Assembly: GCA_013433145.1 (NCBI GenBank)
Contig: CM024173.1
Span: 3,954,101-4,018,100, forward strand
Direction: 5' to 3'
DNA: 64,000 nucleotides
From: Ascaris suum
Lineage: Eukaryota > Nematoda > Chromadorea > Rhabditida > Ascarididae
Position numbers and translations under genes: made by a program. The notes under the pieces were generated by a model. It made no database searches and had not been told where the DNA came from. It worked only from the letters and a program-made list of their open reading frames with translations. Position 1 is the stretch's first letter. The number at the start of each line of letters is the position of its first letter. Shown here piece after piece: positions 24,601 through 37,924 of this stretch.

Positions 24601-25229
24601 CCTCATGATGGAAGGGTCCTAGCTGATATCATCTGCTGTTGACCTAGTATTGAAGATGATGACTGATTCATTTGCATATCGCTTTTCCTCCAAGTTTCGT
24701 GGAGTACATCCTTCTCCATTATCAAAAAGAACAACGTTTCGTTTGCAGCAGTATTTGTCCTTCCCTGAAGCACCAATCCAAAACCGCTGAATAAATTCGT
24801 TTCACCTGAAACCGTGTTCAAAACCCACACTCCCTTACAAACGAAGGTTATTATGATGTTAACATGAAACGGCGCCAACTTTAAAATTAAATAATTTAAT
24901 ATACATTTGCTTCGATAAATACATAAAACGCCACCAGTTTAAAGCCCATCGTTTAACAAATACCTCTGTTAGAATATTTCTGCATATATTTCGGCAAAAA
25001 TACATCACGACACTTCCCAACGGGCAGTCGAACACTCCATCAATATGTGCGATCAACCGGTCGGCGAAGAGCAGCACACAATGTCGTAAAAACTGATGAA
25101 AAAGCTATACGACCTGAACGAAGAATCGTGACACATCGAGCTGAAAAAAAAAACGCTTAAATCTCACAAAGAAATTAGAAAAAACTAACTGACTCTTTCT
25201 TCTGTTTTCTCTCCTTTTTTTCATCTGCG

Positions 25230-28200
25230 TCAATGGTTCAGCTAAAACTATGAAAAGATTGTGAAGTAAAAAGAGCCCTAAATTTGAGAAGCAAACAAAG
25301 CAGCACAACAATATAGAGTATATGAAGGGTTTTTGTATTCGTTCAGTTCGAGTAGTAGTGCTTAAAAGCCTCTTTGATAGAGAAAAGGAATGTTACAGAT
25401 GAGATACGACGCAACGTGATCAATCACAGGTTAGGCAGTGATGATGGCTGAATACGACCACATGCAATCCACATGATCCTGGAGTCTTTTCAGATGTATC
25501 AGCGGTACCAAATAATGACTAAATGACCACGAGATCACATTCGTCCCCAAATACATACATGAAACTTTTTAAATCCCCCTCAGTTCGCATATTCGACTCC
25601 AAACAACACGCTATAAATGCAATTTTGGAAACAATAACACCCGAACTGTAGACCGAACTCGTAAGTACTGCTTACCAAACGCTATCAAACCACCGAATTC
25701 ATTTATAAGGTGTACCTCTTACAAGCAGAACAAAACAAATCTGATTTGACATGTTTCGTTGGCTACCGTATTTCGGCTAAACATGTGGGTACTATTCGAC
25801 CGACTGGTTAGGTATGTGTTAATGCCAACTGCATATAGACGTCACAGGTTAAACTCCCTAAATGTAGCAGGTTTAACCTGTTCCTGACAGGATCAAACCC
25901 AAAATTTTCGCATAAGCTGATACACAACGAAATAGGAACTTAAGCGCGAAGCACTAACCTTGAAATTCTTCCACGCCTCACAGAGATGAACTAATGGCTC
26001 TTCTGGACGAGGCGGGCTCCTGTAAACGATATATTAGTCGACTGCTTACGCACACTGCAAGTAGAATAAGAGAAGCACCAGAAAGATCACTCAGCTCTTA
26101 CAGCAACGCTCTCTTAGCTCAGCTTTTTCGAACAAAACCTGTCTAGGTTTTGAGTGATTCCGACTGCACTTAACAGACACATCGGTTTTGGCATATCCGT
26201 AAATTAATTCGTTTCTTTCTCCCAAATACTCTCAGAGACCCCAGTGTCCCGCTAGCCTCCCAAACAATATGAAATTAAGTATGCTTGCAGCTCTATGTAG
26301 CACACACGCATATATCAAACGAAGGAACAGAGCAGCCGAGGGTTCTAAACGAAGGGAGGAAAATAACGCCACAACATCATCACCACACTCAATCAACGCC
26401 CTCCACAGAAAGAAGGAGGACAAGTGCTTAAACCTAAAAGTTCAACAAAATAATGAATATCACGTAATCCCAAATAAACATCCTTCCGCTCAGAGTAAAC
26501 CCATTCACACCGAATGGAAAACTTATAATTCCTCTCTTCTATTCAAAATTAAAGGTTTAAAAGCGAATTCAAATTCGTCTCAAAGTGAAAGAACAGTTAA
26601 CAGTACTTAACCGGCGCCCACCCCTCCCCCCCCCCCCCGTTTCTTCTGTCTCCCTAAATCCACTGCACGAATTACTCACTTCTGGATGTCATAAGCCGTC
26701 CCCAGAGAACGAAGATCGGCAACGAGCGGATTTTCTTCACTGTCGGTTTCGCGTTCTGATTTGCGATTTCTTATTCGACGAGCACGTCGCTGCGCACTGG
26801 TTTCCTTAGGGCGTAAACCTGGCCAAACACCTATACTTGGCATTTCGTTACTACTGCACGCCTGCGCTACCGCATTCACTTCCTCCTTAGCGGTTTCAAC
26901 CTGTAAAACAGCAGCGATCAGCATGAAGGCTACGATAAAATTTTCATAATATTCGAACAATAACATTTTAAAATCGCGTGCAAAAGACATCTAACAAGAC
27001 CTACCGATGAACTTTTCCGGTCATTATGATGACGTCTGGTCGCTTCATAGACTGGTTGCCCCAGTAGAGGAATATTCGGCTTCGGCACTGTTGGCACGGG
27101 CCTCGCTACAGCGTTCGTCCGCATGAAGTCACCTTAAACGCTTTGCCTTGAAAATAATTTAAAAGACATTAAAAAAAGGGGAATTTAATGGTAAATTACC
27201 TAGACAGCAATAATGTTCGTTGGAAATTCGGCAGTATGTGGTCGTATTTGTGCTGTTCAGACGAAATTTACGATCTTCATCCTCCCGGCCTTTCGATGGC
27301 ACCACCTATTGAGAGGTAGACAGGGAAAGGGCGGAGTGTAGAAGGATAAGGGTGATGACTTCAGCATCCACCGAGATAAAACAGTACTTCGAACAATACC
27401 GTGGCATAAACTTTTTATTGATAAAACACTGAACTGTGGCCCTCACATGCAGACAAAACGATTTCCCGATAACGTGAGTATAAAACTTGTCAAGGTCCCC
27501 TCTTCTTTTCTCGACATTCTTCCTTCTTGTCGAGATTCTTCCTTCCCTTTCTCTCTCCTCCTTCCGTCCCCCAGCATCAAACTATGAGGCATAGCTCAGA
27601 TTCTCTCTTCTCCTCGAGTTACGCTATCTTGTGGCACTTTACGACTTGTTAAAAGAACGCTAAACGAGCAGGAAACGAAAATGACCGTGAGATTGTGACG
27701 CTGAGGCACCACTCGTAACAAGTTGTAGAAAAGAGGCTCCCGTGAAAGACATAGGATGAGAAGAGGCGGAGAGAGGCTTGAAGAATGCCGAAGTGGGAGA
27801 TGAACGATTGGCCACCAATGATGGCACTGATCCCGTTGTCTGATTTTGCAGTGGTGAATCCATCGCTCCCGGAAACAACGAGGTGAACACCGACGGCATG
27901 AATTCTAGCTTCTCTGCAACAAATCGCTAAAGCAACGTCAGCGATAAGCGTGACAGCTATGCCTAATTCAAAATCACGTCGACTTTGGCTAAAGACATTT
28001 GAGCGCTTATGCAATTGAAGTCACTCCACAAGCCCCCAGATATCAGAGGGGTGAAGATCGAGGAAGGCCGCTTCAGCGTGATTATAGAGGAACTTTCTGA
28101 ACTGCATCTTCTCGTTCCTTTTTTATGACATTGCGTCCTCACGTTCCTCAGTTGCAATCTTATTTTATTTCTCCAACTATGGGCTTTTAGTCTTACGAGA

Positions 28201-31200
28201 AATTTGCGTTAATTTACTCCAGTAAAATATAACAGGCGCGAATCAGAAAATAGCGCAGCCAGTACTTCCTACAACATCATTTGGAAATTCAACTCTTTTA
28301 ACGGCCCAACGGATCCGGAATAAACCTGCTCTCAACCTTAGCAGCAAGCAGTCGCAACTGCGATCGGTTTACCTCGTGACAATAAGTTCGACTCCCATCC
28401 TGATCGGATGGCCAATCTATATGGGCCACGATCAATCACCCAACTTACAGGAATCCAATCCACTCTTGTCGAAATTCCGCTCTATGTTTTTTCCTCTCTA
28501 TCAACGCTTCCTAAAATATGGTATATATGCAAATAAAATATAAATAAACTGACGATGTGGGAGGACAGGATCGAATGCACTCGCTGACCGCGCTCCAATT
28601 GTGAGAGGAGTTCCCATCTAAAACATTCGTTTAAATTATATTTCGTTACAAATATCACCGCTAATAAACATTTGTTCGAGTATATTTTCGCCTTAAAATA
28701 TATCCAATTTAGTAAGCAAAGTCAAAATACCATCGTTACTAACAAGAAGTTGAGTTTCCATCTTTCATGACAACAATGGTGTCTAATGAGGGCATTTCCA
28801 AATGTAACGATGAGATGAATAAATAAGGTTTTGCGAATTGAAGAAAAAGAAACGATAATCGGGCGACTGTCGAGATAGCTTCAAAGGAACTATCGAGCAA
28901 CAAATAAAGATTGCTTAAGGTGGTACAAATCGCAACTATTACGTGAAATATAATATAATAAACTGTAAAGCGCTGGATGCAGTGACACTTGTGCCTATTG
29001 TTTTCGTTTCGGTTCTTACTGTAAGTATGCTTTCACGTTATAATCGGGAGGCAGAATCATACATCGCTTCGCGTTATTCCCATATAGACGAAGACACATG
29101 CCGATCTGCCTGCCGGGAATAAGTTAAGCTCGGGTTTCCGTAAGCAACAACAGACGGCAAGCACGTGCTAGCCTATCCTCCCACCCAAGTATGTAGTAAA
29201 CTGTTAGACAGAAGACTCTGTAACACTATCTTTCACTCCACATAGAGCGGATCGAAGAGTCCTTGACGATCCTCGAATAAGGATCCTTCGTACACTTAGT
29301 GCATATCTCAGAAATCACCTTATCATACTGACCACAAATCAGAACGTTCCCTTTGGTTACTACATTAAAAAAATAACCTTGGGTTTCGACTTATTTCGTT
29401 TGTTTTGTTGTCGTACTATATATGCTTGGAGATCGTTCACGAACGGCATCACGGTGTAGAAATTGTTTGGCATTAGTCCAATTCGTTCACAAGCCTTTTG
29501 ATTATTTCGATCCGTGGGCAGATCCCATACGGAAAACCACTGAATTTTTCTGCAAATGAGCGTCAACATCAAGGATTCTAGTGTCGTATGCCGAAATTGG
29601 AGAGAACATGAAACGCCGATCGCGAGACTTGTCACATCCTAAGAGTGACTTCTACATACATTTGGATCAATGACAGAAATCTTTGCGTTTTCCAAAGCCT
29701 TAAAGTTTAGCGTTAGCATGCAAATGGTACCCAACTCCCGAACTATTCAGGAATCTAGCAATTCAAAGTTCCTGAACTCCATCGTCCCCAAATTTCAGGC
29801 TGTAATCAGTTCCAGCCGAAGGTACCCCGAAATCTGAGACTCCCCGAACTTTGGACTCCTCGACTCAAAGGGTGTCGAATGAAAATTTTAAATGAATACA
29901 AATCGAACTCTTTCATAATGAACGGGATTGTCCAATGTGCCCACGGATTACGAGATATTCGGAGTGGATAAACTCAAAAGCTCACCCAATCTCATTTCTT
30001 GTTTTCGGTGCGAAAGGAAAGTCAATGGGCACGTCAGTGATGATGTATAAACGGGTCATCGTCTCGTTAATGAACTTTTGAATGAGTCGATTGTCTCGGA
30101 TCTTTTCGCTAATATCGAAACCAACCTCCTCGCATACTTCACGTGCTGCACAGTCTGTTGGTTCTTCACTTTCGTTCACCTTAAAATTTGCTTATCATAG
30201 CACTATTACCACCCTTCATTGATAATATAAAGTACAATTGTAAATGGCCGTTTCTAAATGGAAATCCATTAGGGAAACCCATTCTGTCGTACAAGAGCTA
30301 TTGTGAGGGCTTTTGAACTGGAATCTCTTACCAATAAAATCTCCCCCTCCAATTTCCCATCCACCTATAATCCAGTGCGCTGGGAATAAAATATAAACAA
30401 TCTATTTAGTTGAAACTGGTAGAGTTATTTTATATGTCAGTGAATTTTATGAGCATCTTCAAATTTCCAGCAAAAGTGCTTCTCATCTTCCCCAGATCGT
30501 GAAGCAAAACGGACTGAAAACCTAAATTTAATTAACGACAGTATACACCTCCCTTCCAAGACAGATTTACCGCTCCAAATCTTCATAAATTCTGTACGGT
30601 GTGAGTGAGTTACAAAAAGTAATTGCGCAAGTAAACGGCTACAGATCATCCCAACTTCTAGTAACATTCAACAATTGCCCATTGGAGGTGCCACACCAGC
30701 TAAAAACCAACTGTCAACGATGCCACTCAGAGAAAATGGAATGATGAGAGTAAACGCAATATAGAGACTTCTAAAAGAAAAATAAGGACTTGTTTAGGTA
30801 AATCTGCTCAACATGCACTTTAGAAACAACTTTTAAACTGCAACACTCTTTTGCGCGATACATCCGAACAAGAAAAGAAAAATCCTCACTTGATGAATTC
30901 CTTTCAAATACATTCATGTAAACATACTGGAAACTATTTGCGCTTCTGCGCTTAACTTTTGAAACTTCCATCAAACACAATTCGGCTATAAACAGTCCAG
31001 CAACTCGCGACCCTGCCGGCATCTAGACACCTTAGTTAGGACAGTACGAAAAATCATAAGAATGCAGACGATCTGCTGCGGAATTTGAGACGATCATAGC
31101 ATCTGCTCTCTATATAAGACAAACGAGAGACGTATATCTGATCTACTCTTTTTACAAAAGCTCTTTGAATTCCTAAAACTGAAACAGATCACGAATTAAC

Positions 31201-34200
31201 GAACCTTCCCCTTTGGGAAGCCCCAGCTATTTCTTGCATAATATCCCTGGACGAGCAGAACATAGTTCAGTGAGCTGTCCAACAGGATCGCACCATAAGT
31301 TGGTACTGAAGACTTGTATTCGCGCCATTTCTCGATTACCTGCAAAAGATGGAAAGCATAGGATGGCGTAGGCCTGCGCAAAAGCAAGTAGGGATCGTCA
31401 CCATTCTAGATATGGTAAAGAGAAAGAGAGAAAATACAAAACAATAACTTTCAGACGACTTTTATCAAACCCGGCCCCTAACGTCATCCACTCTGTGCTA
31501 ATCACCGGTGATATCGTTCTTTCCTTCATCTTTTCTACCAAACACCCCAACGATAAACATATGGATGCGTATAACAGAGAAAGCAAATACGACACTCGGA
31601 ATTGGAAGATCACGGTGCGTAGTGTTAATGTTTGTAGATGGGAGAGGCAGGAAAGAATGAGGCGAGCAAATATAAAATAGCAGTATTCAATGCACTTCAA
31701 TTCCGTCCAAAGAGAAACACTGTACCTGATCAACTTGTCCCGAAAACTCCGCAAGAAAATCGCAATGGTTAAAGATTTGCCTGAAAATTCATTAACTGAA
31801 CCGAAACAAACACACAAACATTAGTATTAACTTTCATCTTGTAGAAGAAAAGCGAATTGACTCCAATATAAAAAAGCGATAGGATCGCTTCTTTCAATCG
31901 ATAACTCCCTCCTAACAATCTGAGTTGGAATCCATGAATCTTAAAAAATCGAAATTTAAAAAGCCTTCGTTGACGGCTATTATTAAGCACTGCCCCAACC
32001 CGATCCGGTTACACCTAGAACGCCTGAAGGTGCACTTGCTTTATTGTCCCTCACTAGATTCACAAGTAAAGTGTCATTTGAAAATCTCACTTATAAAGAG
32101 AACGCTGATTTGCGGCGAGTGAAGGCAAAAAACGTCCCACCAGTCTGCATATAGAACGATCTCAGCTAGTCGCAAGAGGGCCATTTTTCAATCAGAAGTG
32201 GTAGAAGGATCTACTAAGCGCTAACTGCTTGAAAATTTATAATTGATTTGAAATTCACTGATTATTGGGACGTATATTAGAAGATAAAAACAACGAACCG
32301 GATGAAATCTCTCAATCCGATTTCAGCACATTTCGGTGTTGCATCGTCTCCTTTGCAATAGAAATCGATGTAGAACCAATGCGCCAATTCGATTTGAAAG
32401 CAAATACGAATGACGTTACTTTTCTGCAAAACTTTAAAATCAACTTTCTATACCACATTTTATCGCCTCTTTTGCATCCAATAATTAATCTCCCTCACAT
32501 ATTTTATAAATTTCTAATTAAACTTGCATAATTAAGTGCTTATTAAAATAACAGTCGTAAGCAAAATACCAATTATACATTTGAGATTAAACGTCACTTA
32601 AAAATAAATCCGACAGACACTATCAATTGCAATGCGCGTCCACAGTCACATTAGATAGCCTAAATAAAAATCCCCCGTAGCGTCATTTATTTGGGATACT
32701 TAAAGCATTATTTATTTTTACGTAGCTTTATTTATTCGTTACTGAGTTTATTTATCTCCATTCAAGAAAACTTATGAAATGAAACGTCACCATATTTGCT
32801 ACGTGCAGTTTATTACTCACAATAAGTCTTCCAGTTTCTCTTCAAGGAACGTTGAATTATGATTTCTTTGTACACTTTCTAACCGCCATGTTTTGAGCAA
32901 TCATGAGAACAAACAAAGGAAAGCGACGATTTTCTAGAACAGAGAGTATCTCAGAGAATATGCTTTAATACTAGCCTCCGATAAAACTCACAACAATTGG
33001 AGTGTCAATTTAACTGGCGTCATAGCTATAATAACTCGCAATCATAATGGCACTTAAATTCTGGTGACAAGTAATAACTCAACAGGAAAAAAGGAAAAGC
33101 TCAAACCTCTTCCTCGGGGATGTTAATGAGGAATCTGAAGCAAATGTCATTAAGTACGTCCTCCGGTATAGGAGGTCCAAAACCACCCGCATACTGCGAC
33201 GACGCACTTCGATTCCATCCCGAAGAACCGGCAACAGAGCGATTGTTGCCACCAGAAAGTGATGAATTCATAAACGTTCTGTTCTGATAAACCTGCAGAA
33301 AATATCATCTCGTTAAGAGAAAGCGAGGTGCTCCTGTCGCATATTAAGCCAAATCACCCGAATCTGACAGCTTGGTAAAACACGACAAAGATAATATATC
33401 AAAGCGATGACGCATGTTATTCAAACGATCTCCTTGTGAACAGAAAATCAGGGATAATCTCTCCATTCCTCCCCAATGAACAAAACGGCTTCAGGAGGCA
33501 AATTCCCTCTTACTCGCACCTCTCTTCTATCACCAAGGAAAAATTTTCTCCTTACTGACTTTCACATCCTGGAAATATGACTAATCCTACTTCTCGGGGA
33601 AGTCCCCCAATGGTAACTCGCTAAACGTTGAAGCCTAGCAAGCTATAATTAGCGAACAAAACTTGAAACATTCTCGAAGTGACATGGCCCGGATCAAAAA
33701 TGAGAGTAAAATACGTCGTTCTAATATATCTTAGCATCAACAACACTATTAGAGCTTAGAAGATTTTAACAACTGATTTTATTTCAACTTCATGGATCAA
33801 TACTGCTGAGTAAAGAAGGGTGGAGTATTATGTGAAGAGCTACTACAGTCACTGTTGCCGCATATTAGCAAGCCTAAATTTCTGTTTATTTGGTATATAT
33901 TACACATAACTACATCTGACATCGACGTGTCAGCAAAGTGCACACTTCGACAGTTAGGATGTTGACATAAGTTATTCATCAAATTGACAAACGGCTAATC
34001 AGCAGAACGTTATGCACCTGCAAAGAGCACCCAGCATCCTCCAGTGTGGCAAGGCAGCGAGAAGTAATCCAAGATGAGGTTGAACCTACGAACTTTCAGC
34101 ACATTCACAGCAAATAAAACATACCTGCACTGCTGGTTTCGGACGTCGTATTTTGGGGTCGTAAGGCTCGCAATGGCCGATTGCAGTAAACACTTCTTCA

Positions 34201-34778
34201 AGACCATGACCTTAATTAAGTCCCTCAATGTTAAGCCCACTTCAGTTTTATCTCCAAGCAATGCATTATGGAGTTACCAGAAAGAAAAAAATGAAACAGT
34301 ATATGTCCCTGTATTTATGAATGCACACCTTCCTCATAAAGACTGTCTAGCCCTCTCTCCAGAAAATGTTTTCAAAGTCACAATCTTGTACCATGCATTA
34401 ACCACTTCTCCGTCATCATCATGGATTTGCCAAATGGACGAAACGAAGGAATGCTTTCAAACCAAAACCAACATTTCGTGCAGTCTTACCAAGAAAAGTC
34501 ATTCAGTGTTAATGAGTGTTTGCATTCACAATCAAGTTACACTGAGGCATTTTCGTCCTTTCAGTCCTAGAGTTTTGGGTAATATTTTACTGGGCCACAG
34601 GCATCACATTCTCTCAAAAAATGTTACCAAAACCAGGTCAAAAAATAAATCACTGTAATACAACAACTCATTCATTCTAGAGTATGCCAACGGAGAAAAA
34701 CTTTTTGAGAATCGAAATCGCGATCTCTAACACTTAATCACTCAATTTATTTTATTCCTCAGCATAAATATAAATATA

Positions 34779-34866
<88 letters not shown>

Positions 34867-37702
34867 AAAGCGTGCTAACACGAATAAATCCGAGAGGACC
34901 TCACTAATGAGGAAATAATACCCGTACCCGCATCCATCTGCTTAACCATACGTGCACCAACCGTTCTGCCACCCTCACCATTTCTCGAGCGTGCTTGACG
35001 TGAACTGATTGTTTTGTCTGGTGAACTGCCTGAAGCAGATTTCAGACTATTTAAATGAAAACAACCTAAACACTACTGTGAATTAAGTCGTTATTAACAG
35101 CACGACAACGGTACATGAAATGAACAAAACAGGCGAGACTGTTTTTCTGCCGACTTTTTGTTTGTGGTTGCGTAATCTGCCGACCTAGAACTTGTCCTCC
35201 TCCCTTTTTTTACTCCTTTCAAAGAAGCAGTGCGCAAATTTTGTTTCTCCAATAAAGTAAAAAGTTAATATGGTTTGAAATATCAGTCCCCGTGTTCAAT
35301 TAGACCTATTTGTGGGTGGACCCATGCAGAAATCCGCACAAAAACATACAGCACAAGGGTATGCAAAGTCGCCGCAACGCAAATCTGCAACAGTAAAATT
35401 GCAAGTCTGCTAAATGATGCAATCACTATATCTACCAGAGTTTTATTGCCAATGCCAATCTTTGATGATCATCAGTTAAGAGTTCCGAACAGTCATAGCA
35501 ATTCGCTTTTAAAAGTTCACAGAAATGAGTGAAGTTTGAAAGAACAAAAATGGCGAAAAAGACATATTTTAGTAAAGAATTTATTCCCGAAAATTTGCAG
35601 AATATTTCGCGAGAACACCCTCAAATATCGTAATTATTCGTCGGATTTCAAATAGGTAAAAACATTTGTTTGAAGAAAACGAACGGGGATTGCTGCTTTG
35701 TATGAATTTTGATTCTGAGCCGATCGTATGCCGCTGTGTGCGATTCGATGCTGCGCCACGCTGAGAGTGCTGTTTACGAGTGAAGCTCGACTGAGCGCGC
35801 AACTTGTGCTCATCGGGTGCACGTGACGGTGCCGCCCCTATTAAAGCAAATTCATGTATTCACATGACATTATCTTTAATCAATTTCGAATTTAAAGGGA
35901 ACTTAGAATATGAAGAGAAAACAGGACGAGGAGTGGGGAAGAGGAAGGTTACTGACTAATCCAGCATTCACATATGTGAAGCAACCAGTAAAACTTGCGA
36001 GGTGATTAAAACCTGGACTAGCAATAATCCAATATACTCGCACAAAGTTTCAACGCAGTGCCATACTTAAGTGAGACTTGTTGCCATAGGTTTTATTGAA
36101 GTTGGCGCGATGGGCCGCCATCTTACAATGAAAGCTGGTGCGCGTGAGCGTGAATGTCTCGGCCCCTTTTAAAATGCCGCCTCAATCGTCACCAAGTTTT
36201 GGTGTGCCGTCTCGCTTCAAAACGTTCAAATTTCAAAAAAAAAAAATTCTTTCGGAACTGAAGTATTGTGCTCAAAAAAGACTTTTGAATCGGCACTCGA
36301 TTCTATAACACAGCCAACTCTACGCTTTGAATAGAATCGCCAGGTTATCGTCTCCCAATGTTCTCTTAACTGCAATGGTACGGATCGCTTTTTGTTAACA
36401 GCAGAACGCCAATTAGTATCTCCCCCCCCCCCCCCCCACCCACTATCAACATATCAAGGGCATATGGAGGAGACTGAACAATGAGGAAAGATGGAAGAAG
36501 GAAGAGTGAGAAGAGAGGACGGAATGTGACCGTTATGCTGCACCACAAGTAAATATGATATTTCTTGAAGCCTTATTATGAACAAAAATATGTGCATCGT
36601 AGACGACACAGTAAGCATAAAAATAGAGAGTAGTGGAAAGAAGCTTACCTGATGATGATGCTTGTCCAGAAGCGCGCTCTTCAACTGACGCTTCAGAAAC
36701 GACCTTCTTGCGGGGAGATTTCTGCAGCTAACCATTGAAGTAGAATGAAATTTCGAGACATTTAAGGCGCATATTCACGACTTCTTTCGGAACAGTTGAA
36801 AACTCACCGGTAAAAGGAGAATAAGCTTACAGAGGAAACGGAATTTTAAAAAAACGACAAATTTCGTTGTGGAGCGAACTAGTTTAGATAAGCTATGAAA
36901 TTTCTTTTGATTAGAAGCGTGCGAGAGGTTTGAAGAGGGGCGATAAGGCAGAGGAAACTGATTTCGTGAATTCCTTTATCTAGCGAGCCGTGTCAAGAGT
37001 TTCCTGTGTCCATATGAATAATTTCTATCGAGACAAATAAGGCTTCGATTTCAACACGCCCATTTATACGAGGAACGTTGGGATTTTCCCATAATAAGGG
37101 GAAAGTTTAAATATGAAAGTGGTGGCATTAATGCAAACAAGCCCCACCCATCATCACCTCCTCCTTCGTTAACGAAATTCGATATTGGACATTTATTTAT
37201 GGATACCTTGTCGAGGAGTCGACGGCGCAATAGCTAGAACAATATTTCCTTGCGATTTTTCAAAGAGCAAAATTTTTAACTTGAGAATACGCTAATTCCC
37301 GTAATGTTGGATGCAACTTCCACCTGAGAGATACTAAAGATCCGTCTTTCAGCAAAAGTGTCCGTCTTGAATGAAGCTCCATCTCAGATCTTCACTGCGA
37401 TGAAAGAAGTATCAACATCCTACGAGGCCGGCTGGCTGCGGTTTCGTAATGACAAATGCACTTCGAATCATGGAACTTTGTGGCAGCGACCGTAGACTTC
37501 AGGAACTCTAGTTGGTTTTAACGCTGAACACTAATATGTGAAGCAATGTATTGTTCACAGCAACCATGCTACAGCTGAAAACGTCAAAGATCCTAAACGA
37601 TCGTTGTTCTCCCTCAAGCTATAAAGCAGGAAGTGCTGACGAATAGCAATGATATTATCATTAATAAGAACTCACCTTACTCTGTGTCGGTTGCGAGGGC
37701 AT
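25230..37702 (-). CDS. dcp2: mRNA-decapping enzyme 2 (DCP2), Nudix hydrolase
   Basis: DCP2 removes the m7GDP cap from mRNA, committing it to 5'-3' decay; it acts in the cytoplasm and P bodies with DCP1 and Edc cofactors. Exons in transcript order: 37676-37702, 36649-36721, 35685-35837 (possible cassette), 34928-35029, 34125-34210, 33107-33292, 32299-32423, 31726-31780, 31205-31339, 29986-30179, 29364-29549, 28025-28101, 27686-27913, 27005-27132, 26680-26900, 25959-26019, 25230-25241. They join in frame to 682 codons (631 without the cassette). Residue positions below count the cassette. The alpha-helical Box A domain (189-250) begins [20 protein letters not shown] and contains [15 protein letters not shown]. 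Next come [11 protein letters not shown], a complete Nudix box GX5EX7REVCEEVGF at 313-335, [12 protein letters not shown], and Box B around [15 protein letters not shown]. The tail is Ser/Pro-rich and ends [13 protein letters not shown]. The Nudix core is certain. Exons after 29364 rest on phase and composition, and the final 12-nt exon is tentative. Confidence 0.93.
25842..25883 (-). CDS. alternative last exon candidate for DCP2
   Basis: Exon 25959-26019 ends in phase 0 after AWKNFK at an AAG-GTTAGT donor. Two continuations are possible. Acceptor CCTGTCAG before 25883 gives [13 protein letters not shown] then TGA, with an intron of only about 75 nt. Acceptor GTTTTAG before 25241 gives LNH then TGA, with a 717-nt intron typical of the gene. 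DCP2 proteins commonly end near a motif of the type FKFDH, so the FKLNH reading from 25241 is preferred; this entry records the alternative. Confidence 0.2.
   Translation of the reverse strand, partial: EQVKPATFREFNL
26626..26638. repeat. poly(C) tract in a DCP2 intron
   Basis: Thirteen consecutive C bases just after the donor of exon 26680-26900 in transcript sense (a poly(G) run on the transcript strand). Confidence 0.95.
34782..34864. repeat. (TA)n microsatellite in a DCP2 intron
   Basis: About 41 uninterrupted TA units lie in the intron between DCP2 exons 34928-35029 and 34125-34210, preceded by an impure AAATATAAATA lead-in. Confidence 0.98.
35685..35837 (-). CDS. dcp2: candidate 153-nt cassette exon of DCP2
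   Basis: This stretch lies between DCP2 exons 36649-36721 and 34928-35029. An acceptor TTTAATAG precedes 35837 and a GTTCGT donor follows 35685. It enters and leaves in phase 1, exactly matching its neighbours, and 153 nt keeps the frame whether it is included or skipped. The encoded 50 residues (for example [19 protein letters not shown]) have the same basic, Ser/Gln-rich character as the flanking exons. The donor is non-standard, but the GTTCGT hexamer also follows exons 32299-32423 and 31205-31339 of this gene. Whether it is constitutive, alternative or unused cannot be told from sequence alone. Confidence 0.5.
36422..36437. repeat. poly(C) tract in a DCP2 intron
   Basis: Sixteen consecutive C bases, in the intron between exon 36649-36721 and the cassette candidate. 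Confidence 0.95.
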
Positions 37703-37716
37703 TCCGTCTGCAAGAC
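37698..37716 (-). other. putative spliced-leader acceptor of DCP2
   Basis: On the minus strand the sequence TGTCTTGCAG is followed by ACGGA and then the ATG at 37702. A 3' splice site only five bases before the first ATG, with no upstream coding exon recognised, is what trans-splicing of a short leader would look like. The alternative is an ordinary internal exon preceded by an undetected upstream exon ending in phase 1. Confidence 0.5.
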
Positions 37717-37924
37717 ACATACAGTGCTACTTTCTTACTTGCTTTGTTTATTTGAAGATGGACTCGTCGAGATGTCTGAAGTAACTCCACCAATAATAAC
37801 AATAATAGCAGTAACAAGAATATCGTTCTGAAGTAGTTTTGAAATCATTAGTGCGGAATTATTGTGCACAACATAAACACATATCTTGACGAGTATGAAT
37901 CGATCGTCGTTATCTTTATCTATC

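Larger units (their letters stand above)
20353..25229. other. intergenic between DCP2 and dld
   Basis: It holds the TTGCAAT repeat block, the weak exon at 21582-21622, and a minus-strand frame at 23729-24154 (141 codons, hydrophobic, no recognised family, no clear splice sites). A frame at 24603-24878 (minus) follows a TTTCAG acceptor and ends ISARTLPS then TGA. It was considered as a DCP2 3' exon, but that frame does not continue from the phase-0 donor at 25959. Confidence 0.45.

Noticed and set aside
24603..24878. Frame considered as the DCP2 3' exon
   Set aside because: The preceding DCP2 exon ends in phase 0, and the phase-0 reading from the TTTCAG acceptor is not the long frame; no DCP2 C-terminal motif is present.
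27963..28157. Full 64-codon frame in DCP2 intron/exon 28025-28101
   Set aside because: Only the splice-bounded part 28025-28101 joins in phase with its neighbours; the rest is intron read-through.
34928..35029. Extension of this DCP2 exon to a GTATTA donor six bases further on
   Set aside because: Both donors leave phase 1 and the choice changes two residues. The donor after 34928 was used arbitrarily; neither is ruled out.
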